NCBI RefSeq assembly: GCF_001983105.1 | Contig: NZ_MOMC01000060.1 | Location: 29,100 to 34,699 of the forward strand | DNA: 5,600 bases | Source of the DNA: Pseudofrankia asymbiotica | GTDB taxonomy: Bacteria > Actinomycetota > Actinomycetes > Frankiales > Frankiaceae | Direction: 5' to 3' | Part shown: piece after piece, positions 1 through 4,748 of the stretch | Layout of the letters: each line of letters opens with the position of its first letter | How positions within the stretch are numbered: position 1 is the stretch's first letter | Translations under genes and position numbers: made by a program | Notes under the pieces: generated by a model | What the model saw: the letters and a program-made list of their open reading frames with translations, nothing else | What the model was told of the DNA's origin: nothing | Database searches by the model: none

Positions 1-888
1 GTGGCGGTCGCGGTCGGCGAGTCATCCGTGGGTGACGCCGTGGCGAAGCCGCTGGCCGACGCGGACATCCCCGCGATGTTCTACGGCCTGACCACGCCAG
101 ACATCCTGAAGGACCCGACGATCTACTCCGTCAGCGACCCGAACTTCGCGATCCAGCAGCTGCCCATCGCCAGCGCGCAGCAGGCGAAGGCGAAGAAGGT
201 CGTCTCCGTCGTCATCGACGTCCCCGCGATCCTCCCCAGCGTCCAGGACGTCGCACCCGGGCTCATGAAGGCCGCAGGCCTCGACTACCAGCTCATCCGG
301 ATCCCCCCGGGCACCGCTGACATGACCGCGCAGCTGCAGGCGGCCACCACCGGCGGCCCCTCGGTCGCGTTCGTCATCGGCAACGACGCATTCTGCATCA
401 GCGCGTTCAATGGCCTGCGCCAGGTCGGCTTCGACGGCCCGATCAGCGCCATATCCCAGTGCATGACCGACGCGACCCGCAAGGCCGTCTCCGGCAGCAT
501 CCTCAAGGGGATGACCGTCGCCGCGGCCTTCCCGGTCGGCGGGGACGACCCGTCCACCGCCCTCTACAACTCGGTGATCAGCACCTACGGGAAGAACATC
601 GACCCGTCCGCGACGGTGGGGCGCGGCATGTTCGTCACGCTCGCGGGCCTCATGACGGCCACCGACGGTGTCAAGGGTGACATCACCCCGGCCACGGTCA
701 ACGCCGCCATCAAGGCGATGCCGGAGAAGGAGCTGCCGGGCGCCGGCGGGCTGAGGTTCCGCTGCAACGGCAAGGCCTACCCGGAATCGCCCTCCGTGTG
801 CACCCGGGGCGGGCTGACGACGACCCTGGACGACAAGGGCGAGCCGACCGGCTTCAAGGTGCAGGCGAACACCCCGATCCCGGACTGA
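1..888 (+). CDS. Branched-chain amino acid-type ABC transporter solute-binding protein (LivK-like), 5'-truncated
   Basis: This is the C-terminal 295 codons of a type I periplasmic-binding-fold protein; the true start, signal peptide and any lipobox lie upstream of the window, so the GTG at base 1 is not taken as a start. Such proteins capture amino acids, amides or aromatic/carboxylic compounds outside the membrane and deliver them to a LivHMGF-type permease. Visible family features are the GESSVGDAVAKPLADADIPAMFYG stretch (pocket strand-helix, residues 6-29, interrupted here only for description), a hinge-like region with alternating strands and helices (KVVSVVIDVPAILPS, 66-80), VAFVIGNDAFC (122-132) and the C-terminal lobe ending near 295. 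Cysteines at 132, 154, 255 and 267 could form two disulfides, as expected for an exported protein. No transporter membrane or ATPase gene is in the window, and the gene is followed by hairpins, so it ends its transcription unit. The fold assignment is confident; the ligand is unknown. Confidence 0.85.
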   Translation: MAVAVGESSVGDAVAKPLADADIPAMFYGLTTPDILKDPTIYSVSDPNFAIQQLPIASAQQAKAKKVVSVVIDVPAILPSVQDVAPGLMKAAGLDYQLIRIPPGTADMTAQLQAATTGGPSVAFVIGNDAFCISAFNGLRQVGFDGPISAISQCMTDATRKAVSGSILKGMTVAAAFPVGGDDPSTALYNSVISTYGKNIDPSATVGRGMFVTLAGLMTATDGVKGDITPATVNAAIKAMPEKELPGAGGLRFRCNGKAYPESPSVCTRGGLTTTLDDKGEPTGFKVQANTPIPD

Positions 889-897
889 CAAGTCCGG
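880..897 (+). terminator. Hairpin spanning the solute-binding protein stop codon
   Basis: A perfect 7-bp stem (CCGGACT 880-886, AGTCCGG 891-897) with the 4-base loop GACA encloses the TGA stop at 886-888. There is no T-run after it. It is the first of two hairpins after this gene and may contribute to 3'-end formation or mRNA protection. Function is inferred from position only. Confidence 0.45.
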
Positions 898-932
898 CCG
901 AACTCACAGCCGGATGAGCACCGGCGCAGGAC

Positions 933-960
933 GCGGGGGCCGCTGACCGGCGGCCCCCGC
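933..960. terminator. Strong GC hairpin between convergent genes, probable bidirectional terminator
   Basis: The arms GCGGGGGCCGC (933-943) and GCGGCCCCCGC (950-960) are perfectly complementary over 11 bp and close a 6-base loop. The hairpin lies 45 bases after the plus-strand stop at 888 and about 75 bases beyond the minus-strand stop at 1036. It is therefore placed to end transcription from both sides. It lacks a U-tract, which is common for actinobacterial terminators. The rest of 889-1035 holds only a weak 5-bp hairpin (999-1012) and no gene that I can support. Confidence 0.75.
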
Positions 961-1035
961 CGCGCGCTGATCTCAGGCAACCACACCACGCACCTTCAGG
1001 ACGACGACGTCCCGCTCCAGGAGGATGTGAAGCCG

Positions 1036-1464
1036 TCACGAACCTTCCGGGGCGGGTTTCCTGGTGCGCGCGGGCCGATCGGACAGGCCGTCCGGTGTGA
1101 TGAACTGGCACCGGCAGCGGTTGATCCGCCAGCCGTCCGGAGTCCGGACGAGTTCGTCGCTGTAGACCGCGTGCCGCGCGATCCCGTCGGAACGGTCGAC
1201 GAAGAGCAGGTTGCGGGTGGTGCGGGCCTCGTCCGGACCGACCACGTCGATGACCGGCGGGCCACCGAGGTGCAGCCCGCCCGGAGCCGCGGTCATCATG
1301 GCGCGCAGCGCCTCGTGTCCGTCGAAGGAACGCCCGTACACCTGGTAGCTGGCGTCCGGGGTGAACAGGCCGACCCAGCCCTCCACGTCGTCCAGGTCGA
1401 GCGTCAGGCAGTAGCGGGCCAGCAGGCCGCTGATGGCCACCTGGTCCTCGGGAGAGGGAAGCAT
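1036..1464 (-). CDS. SnoaL/NTF2-like family protein A (142 aa)
   Basis: This encodes a small cone-shaped alpha+beta barrel protein of the SnoaL/NTF2-like superfamily. The superfamily includes polyketide cyclases, ketosteroid isomerases, scytalone dehydratases and small-subunit-like proteins. The N-terminal helix segment ISGLLARYCLTLD (11-23), followed by DDVEGWVGLFTPDASYQVYG (25-44) and DGHEALRAMM (48-57), matches the SnoaL_4-type pattern. The C-terminal strand DELVRTPDGWRINRC (103-117) is also typical. H65 aligns with H71 of the neighbouring paralogue. Length is normal for the family. The ATG start at 1464 is well supported: AGGAGGAG at 1477-1470 (minus strand) sits 5 bases upstream. The gene follows its paralogue by 53 bases and is probably co-transcribed with it. 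The reaction is unknown; dehydration, isomerisation or cyclisation of a cyclic intermediate are possibilities. Confidence 0.85.
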   Translation of the reverse strand: MLPSPEDQVAISGLLARYCLTLDLDDVEGWVGLFTPDASYQVYGRSFDGHEALRAMMTAAPGGLHLGGPPVIDVVGPDEARTTRNLLFVDRSDGIARHAVYSDELVRTPDGWRINRCRCQFITPDGLSDRPARTRKPAPEGS

Positions 1465-1469
1465 CAGAA

Positions 1470-1477
1470 CTCCTCCT
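1470..1477 (-). promoter_or_regulatory. Strong Shine-Dalgarno site for SnoaL-like protein A
   Basis: AGGAGGAG on the minus strand, 5 bases before the ATG at 1464. It fixes that start. It contrasts with the upstream paralogue, which has no ribosome-binding site at all. Confidence 0.8.
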
Positions 1478-1517
1478 GGCAGCCGTCAGAGGTGCACGAA
1501 CATCCTGGCCGGGCCGG

Positions 1518-1925
1518 TCAGCCGGGCTTCTCCATGGTGTGCACCTCGCGCCGGGCGATCCGCCAGGCGCCGTCGACCCGGACGATCTCGTCGCGGTAGC
1601 GGCCAGTGATCGCCGGAACCAGGCGGTCACCCGCGAAGCGCAGGAACACGAAGTCGGCCGCCACTCGGACCAGGTCTCGCCCGTCGGACTCCAGCACCGG
1701 GTTGACCGTCACGTGCTTTCCTCGCTGGCTGGGTCTGCCCTGCGTGCTCTGGAAGAGCTCCAGAAGTTCGACCTCGCCGCGGGCAGTCCGGTCGCCGTGG
1801 ACGAAGACGCCGTCGGAGGTGAACAGCGCCACGACACCGGTGAGATCACCGTCGTCACACCGGTGGCAGTACCGGGCGAGCGTCGCGCGCACGGCGAACT
1901 GGTCCTCGATCGCTAAGTCGGTCAC
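1518..1925 (-). CDS. SnoaL/NTF2-like family protein B (135 aa), probably translated leaderless
   Basis: A second SnoaL/NTF2-fold protein, encoded directly upstream of protein A. Shared features are FAVRATLARYCHRCDDGDL (10-28), VVALFTSDGVFVHGD (31-45), a conserved His (H71 in GKHVTVNP) and the closing strand DEIVRVDGAWRIARREVH (112-129). The two proteins are clearly related in pattern but diverged in sequence. That would suit either separate substrates or a heteromeric enzyme. The GTG start at 1925 is chosen because it is the only usual start codon next to the conserved N-terminus. No Shine-Dalgarno precedes it; instead a -10-like TATACT lies 6 bases upstream, which would put the transcript start on the GTG itself. 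The gene is separated from the CoA-ligase gene by a strong hairpin, so this pair forms its own transcription unit. Specific activity is not recognisable. Confidence 0.85.
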   Translation of the reverse strand: MTDLAIEDQFAVRATLARYCHRCDDGDLTGVVALFTSDGVFVHGDRTARGEVELLELFQSTQGRPSQRGKHVTVNPVLESDGRDLVRVAADFVFLRFAGDRLVPAITGRYRDEIVRVDGAWRIARREVHTMEKPG

Positions 1926-1931
1926 GGCGTC

Positions 1932-1937
1932 AGTATA
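1932..1937 (-). promoter_or_regulatory. -10 element of a leaderless promoter for the SnoaL pair
   Basis: On the minus strand TATACT (1937-1932) matches five of six bases of TATAAT. Counting the last base as -7 puts +1 at 1925, the G of the GTG start. An overlapping TACTAT (1940-1935) is a weaker alternative. No good -35 is seen (TCGAAG at 1960-1955 with 17-bp spacing is poor). Poor -35 boxes and leaderless starts are both common in actinobacteria, and a regulator bound here could matter. Confidence 0.6.
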
Positions 1938-1940
1938 GTA

Positions 1941-1962
1941 AATATCGACATCGACTTCGACA
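1941..1962. promoter_or_regulatory. Candidate operator with three TCGA hexamers at the SnoaL promoter
   Basis: The plus strand reads TCGACA, TCGACT, TCGACA in three back-to-back 6-bp units (1945-1962), preceded by AATA. The stretch is unusually AT-rich for this DNA and sits immediately upstream of the -10 element. Its left part, AATATCGANNTCGA (1941-1954), recurs at 4672-4685 in front of the acyl-CoA dehydrogenase gene. Binding by a regulator is an inference; no regulator gene is present in the window. Confidence 0.45.
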
Positions 1963-1979
1963 TATGTGGCGATCTCCGG

Positions 1980-2012
1980 CCGGTCGGGCCGCGGGGCCGG
2001 CGGCCCGACCGG
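1980..2012 (-). terminator. Perfect 13-bp hairpin terminator after the CoA ligase gene
   Basis: CCGGTCGGGCCGC (1980-1992) and GCGGCCCGACCGG (2000-2012) pair perfectly around a 7-base loop. It begins 10 bases after the ligase stop (2025-2023). It has no U-tract, but stem strength and position make it a convincing end for the crotonase-ligase unit. It also insulates the SnoaL pair, which has its own promoter. Confidence 0.8.
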
Positions 2013-2022
2013 GGTCTCGGAG

Positions 2023-3660
2023 TCAGCCGCCGGCGAGCCGGGCGGCCAGGTCGCTGTCCCTGCCGGGTGCCTCCATCACCAGCCGGGACCGGACGACCTT
2101 GCCCGAGGCGGTCCGAGGCAGCGGCGTGTCCCAGCGGACGAGCTGCTCGGGCAGCTTGCGCGTCGCCGCCCCCTGGGCGGTCAGATGGGCGACGACGTCG
2201 GCGAGGGTGACCATGGCGTCGCCCGCCGGCCAGACCGCCACGGCGAGCCGCTCGCCGGTCGACGGGTCAGGCAGGCCGAAGGAGGCGGCCTCGGCGGCTC
2301 CGGGCAGGCCGGTCAGCGCCGCGTCGATCTCGGTCAGCGAGATCTTCAGGCCGTTGCGGTTGACGACCTCCTTCAGCCGGCCGACGACGGTCAGCCGGCC
2401 GTCGTGCAGCTCGAGCTGGTCGCCGGTGCGGTACCAGCCGTCCTCGAACGCGGCCTCGTTGTCCGCCGCGTCGAGGTAGCCGAGGAACAGGTTGGGGCCA
2501 CGCAACAGGCCCTCCCGCGGGTGCTGGCTGGAGCCGACGCGCACCTCGCTGCCCGGCAGGAGCGCGCCGTCGTCGGACAGCCGCCGCTCGCGGTCGTCGC
2601 CCGGCAGGCTCCCGGAGAAGGTGGGCGCCTCGGAGGAGCCGTAGACCCGGGCGATCTCGATCCCGAAGGTGTCCGTCGCCAGCTCCAGCAGGGGACGTGG
2701 CAGCATCGCGCCACCCAGCGCCAGCGTCCGCAGGCCGATCCCGATCCCGGTGCCGTCCGGGCCGGCCGCCGCGGCGGCCCGGAGCAACCGCTCGGCGATG
2801 ACCGGCGCGCCGCCAAGCAGGGTCGCGCCCAGCGTGTTCAACCGGCGCAGCGTTCGCTCCGGCTCGAACCGGTCCTCCAGCGCCAGGGTCGCGTGCCGGT
2901 CCGCGACGAGGTGGATCTGCGACAGGCCAGTGATGCTGGTGAGCGGGCTGACGAGGAAGACCACCGAGTCCCCGCCCGCCGACGCGCACCGCGCCATGTT
3001 GTCGGCACCTGCGGTGAGCGTGTTGAGCGAGTGAACGAGACCCTTGGGCCGGCCGGTGGTGCCTGACGTGAACAGCACCACCGCGGCGCGGTCCCGGTCG
3101 GGCTCCGCCCAGGTCGGCGCCCATGGCGACGACCCAGCCGGTCCGGTGGGACCCGGTGAGCCGATGGAGCCGGCCGGCGGGCCGTCCACCTCGTCGAACA
3201 GTTCCAGCGGCACGACACCGGCGGCCTCGGCCAGCGGCTCGGCGAGCCGGTCGGCCTCACCGGCCGGCACGATCACCCGAGGCCGCCCCGGCAGCGCGTC
3301 GAGGGCGACGCGCAGGTCGGCGACGCCGCACCGGCGGTCCAGCACGACGGCCGTCGTGCCGGCACGCAGCAGGGCGTGGTAGGCGATCACTCCATGACGC
3401 GTGTTACCGCTGACGAGCACGACGCCGTCACCCGCCCGGACGCCCCGCTCGGCCAGGGTGGCGACCCCCGTCGCCACGGCCGTGGCCAGCTGGGCGTAGG
3501 TGAGCTGACGGTCGTTGTCCGCGACCGCCACGACGCCGGGACCGCGATCCGCGCCCGCCTCGACGCCGTCGGCGAGGAGCCGGTTGTCCCACAGCCCGTC
3601 CGCGCGGTACCGCGCGGCGCGTTCTCCCCGCGCCCGTGGGAGCTCGGCGGGTGCGCTCAC
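2023..3660 (-). CDS. AMP-forming acyl-CoA ligase (ANL superfamily, 545 aa)
   Basis: This cytoplasmic enzyme adenylates a carboxylic acid with ATP and transfers the acyl group to CoA, usually the entry step of catabolism. All core ANL motifs are present: the phosphate-binding loop FTSGTTGRPKG (197-207), YGSSEAP (340-346), YRTGD (410-414), the hinge region GRLKEVVNRNGLKIS (427-441), and PRTASGK (515-521) with K521 as the expected catalytic lysine. It is therefore predicted to be active. A Gly/Pro/Ser-rich linker (about 159-180) precedes the phosphate loop. The start is the GTG at 3660, which overlaps the TGA stop of the crotonase gene (GTGA, 3657-3660), implying translational coupling. The reading frame stays open further upstream to 4323, but that part only shadows the crotonase gene. 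Length (545 aa) is normal for the family. Substrate class (fatty, alicyclic, aromatic or steroid-derived acid) cannot be told from the motifs. Confidence 0.93.
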   Translation of the reverse strand: MSAPAELPRARGERAARYRADGLWDNRLLADGVEAGADRGPGVVAVADNDRQLTYAQLATAVATGVATLAERGVRAGDGVVLVSGNTRHGVIAYHALLRAGTTAVVLDRRCGVADLRVALDALPGRPRVIVPAGEADRLAEPLAEAAGVVPLELFDEVDGPPAGSIGSPGPTGPAGSSPWAPTWAEPDRDRAAVVLFTSGTTGRPKGLVHSLNTLTAGADNMARCASAGGDSVVFLVSPLTSITGLSQIHLVADRHATLALEDRFEPERTLRRLNTLGATLLGGAPVIAERLLRAAAAAGPDGTGIGIGLRTLALGGAMLPRPLLELATDTFGIEIARVYGSSEAPTFSGSLPGDDRERRLSDDGALLPGSEVRVGSSQHPREGLLRGPNLFLGYLDAADNEAAFEDGWYRTGDQLELHDGRLTVVGRLKEVVNRNGLKISLTEIDAALTGLPGAAEAASFGLPDPSTGERLAVAVWPAGDAMVTLADVVAHLTAQGAATRKLPEQLVRWDTPLPRTASGKVVRSRLVMEAPGRDSDLAARLAGG

Positions 3661-4484
3661 CGGCTTGCCCCGCCGGCCGCCCGGCTCAGCATGGCCGCGA
3701 GGTTGCGCTGGAACGCCGGCTCGTCGAAGGACGCCGTTTCCTGACCGAGCGCGTCCGACAGCGATGACGTGATCCCGTGGCGCAGAGCGCCGTTGAGGAT
3801 CGCCTTGGTCTCGGTCACCGCCTGCGGGGGCAGCGCGGCCAGCCGCGTCGCCAGCTCCACGGCCGTGGTGACCGACGTCCCCGTCGGGACGACCCGGTTG
3901 GCCAGGCCGAGGCGCAGCGCCTCGGCGGCCGGCAGTCGGTCGCCCAGCAGGATGAACTCCTTGGCACGCAGCAGACTCATCAGCAACGGCCAGGTCAGCG
4001 CCCCGCCGTCGGCGGCGACCAGCCCCAGCGCCACGTGCGGGTCGGCGAAGTACGCGTGCTCCTCGACGACCACCAGGTCGCTCATCGCCGCGAGACTGCA
4101 GCCGAGACCGACCGCCGGCCCGTTGACCGCCGCGACGATCGGCACCCGCACCGACGTCATCCCACGGACGATGTCCGCCGCCTCCGCCATGATGTGGGTG
4201 CGCAGGTCGACGTCCTTGGTCATCCTGTCCAGGAGGCCGAGGTCGCCGCCCGCGGAGAAGGCCTTGCCCGCTCCGGTGAGGACGATCGCGCGAACCTCCG
4301 GGTCCGCGTCCAGCTCGGGCCACACCTGGGCGAGCGCCGGGTGCAGCGCCTCGTCGGCGGCGTTGAGAGCGTCGGGCCGGTTCAGCGTCACGACCCGCAC
4401 CGCCCCGCGCGCCTCGACGAGCAGCGGGCCCTGCGTGCTCCGACCGTCGGCCATGTCACTCCCATACGTCGTCTCTGCTGGCAT
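3657..4484 (-). CDS. Enoyl-CoA hydratase/isomerase (crotonase) family protein lacking the classical catalytic glutamates
   Basis: A 275-residue crotonase-fold protein. VRVVTLNRPDALNA (29-42), the oxyanion-hole segment GKAFSAGGDL (73-82) and the second one NGPAVGLGCSLAAMSDLV (121-138) are typical; then come FADPHVALGL (146-155) and AKEFILLGDRLPAAEALRLGL (174-194). In rat mitochondrial enoyl-CoA hydratase, Glu144 lies in GGGCELAM and Glu164 in GQPEILLG. Here the matching positions are S130 and H150, so ordinary hydration of enoyl-CoA is doubtful. Isomerisation or other crotonase chemistry on a CoA thioester is likelier. Two starts are possible: ATG 4484 (GGGAG 6 bases upstream) and in-frame ATG 4454 (GGGAG 4 bases upstream, giving 265 aa); the longer one is given. 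It is the first gene of a unit with the overlapping CoA ligase and is divergent from the acyl-CoA dehydrogenase gene. Family assignment is firm; the reaction is not. Confidence 0.9.
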   Translation of the reverse strand: MPAETTYGSDMADGRSTQGPLLVEARGAVRVVTLNRPDALNAADEALHPALAQVWPELDADPEVRAIVLTGAGKAFSAGGDLGLLDRMTKDVDLRTHIMAEAADIVRGMTSVRVPIVAAVNGPAVGLGCSLAAMSDLVVVEEHAYFADPHVALGLVAADGGALTWPLLMSLLRAKEFILLGDRLPAAEALRLGLANRVVPTGTSVTTAVELATRLAALPPQAVTETKAILNGALRHGITSSLSDALGQETASFDEPAFQRNLAAMLSRAAGGASR

Positions 4485-4487
4485 CGA

Positions 4488-4522
4488 GATCTCCCGTGTC
4501 GTCTCCGCCCCATCGGGAGATC
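4488..4522 (-). promoter_or_regulatory. Inverted repeat overlapping the crotonase ribosome-binding site
   Basis: GATCTCCCG (4488-4496) and CGGGAGATC (4514-4522) form a perfect 9-bp inverted repeat with a 17-base spacer. On the minus-strand transcript the downstream arm contains the GGGAG ribosome-binding site (4495-4491) of the ATG at 4484. If transcription starts upstream of 4522, the hairpin would hide that site. Alternatively it is a DNA operator. The repeat is seen directly; the role is inferred. Confidence 0.45.
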
Positions 4523-4646
4523 AGGTCAGATCAGGGTGTAGCGGATCGCGGCCCTGCCGGTCGAACGACGATCGGGAACCACCAGGCCCGGACCTGGCAC
4601 CGGACCGCCACGATCCGCCGCGCGTCCCGATCGCGTCGAGCTCGGC
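4523..4646. other. Divergent intergenic region with nested GATC-containing inverted repeats
   Basis: No gene is supported here. The stretch holds a direct repeat GATCAGG (4519-4525 and 4529-4535, one helical turn apart). It also has inverted repeats GCGGATCG/CGATCCGC (4541-4548, 4611-4618) and CGATCGGGA/TCCCGATCG (4569-4577, 4625-4633), and a small hairpin CCAGG-6-CCTGG (4582-4597). Seven GATC tetramers fall between 4488 and 4632. Only a poor -10-like TACACC (4540-4535, minus strand) could serve the crotonase gene. The arms of the two long repeats interleave, so both cannot form as simple hairpins together. Confidence 0.4.
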
Positions 4647-4676
4647 TTGACGCCCGACCTGTCGCGCCCAGAATAT
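4647..4676 (+). promoter_or_regulatory. Possible sigma70-type promoter for the acyl-CoA dehydrogenase gene
   Basis: TTGACG (4647-4652) matches five of six bases of the -35 consensus. GAATAT (4671-4676), 18 bp downstream, is a weaker -10 (three of six). Predicted +1 is near 4683. The palindrome at 4674-4687 overlaps the -10 and the start point, an arrangement typical of repressor sites. The promoter is a prediction from spacing and similarity only. Confidence 0.4.
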
Positions 4677-4697
4677 CGAACTCGATACCAATGTCGA
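4672..4697. promoter_or_regulatory. Candidate operator (6-2-6 palindrome and TCGA repeats) at the dehydrogenase promoter
   Basis: TATCGA-AC-TCGATA (4674-4687) is a perfect 6-bp inverted repeat with a 2-base centre. TCGA tetramers begin at 4676, 4682 and 4694, i.e. on a 6-bp phase. The left part, AATATCGANNTCGA, is identical to that at 1941-1954 in front of the SnoaL pair. The island is AT-rich against its surroundings. A TetR-, MarR- or GntR-like regulator could bind such a site, but none is encoded in the window. Confidence 0.5.
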
Positions 4698-4730
4698 GGT
4701 TTGCGCGGACTCCCGGCGAACCGGCGAGCC

Positions 4731-4737
4731 AAAGGAG
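4731..4737 (+). promoter_or_regulatory. Shine-Dalgarno site ahead of the acyl-CoA dehydrogenase
   Basis: AAAGGAG is a good ribosome-binding site, but no ATG, GTG or TTG in the dehydrogenase frame follows at normal distance. The first in-frame candidate is CTG at 4749, 11 bases downstream. The adjacent TTG at 4738 is out of frame and reaches a stop after four codons. Confidence 0.6.
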
Positions 4738-4748
4738 TTGACGCCGTT

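Noticed and set aside
159..240. Possible internal repeat or frameshift in the binding-protein gene (alanine/lysine-rich QQAKAKK segment).
   Set aside because: The reading frame is continuous and the segment fits a normal surface helix leading into a core strand.
1486..1503. Five-codon minus-strand ORF (MFVHL) between the two SnoaL genes.
   Set aside because: Too short to support and without its own good ribosome-binding site; most likely chance within the 53-base spacer.
1027..1599. Plus-strand open frame of 190 codons preceded by AGGAGG.
   Set aside because: It runs antisense through both SnoaL genes, has no recognisable domain, and AGGAGG touches the ATG with no spacing. High GC content produces such antisense frames.
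1966..3066. Long plus-strand open frame of 366 codons opposite the CoA ligase.
   Set aside because: Low-complexity Arg/Gly/Ala/Gln-rich product, antisense to a gene with complete ANL motifs; also the start lies inside the terminator region.
3661..4323. In-frame upstream extension of the CoA ligase reading frame to a possible 766-residue protein.
   Set aside because: The added stretch lies opposite the reading of the crotonase gene in a different frame, is Arg/Gly/Pro-rich and shows no domain. The ligase fold begins naturally at the GTG at 3660, with the GTGA overlap typical of operons.
3769..4650. Plus-strand open frames (3769-4650 and 3777-4541) opposite the crotonase gene.
   Set aside because: Ser/Arg/Ala-rich shadow translations without domain features; the minus strand holds a clear crotonase.
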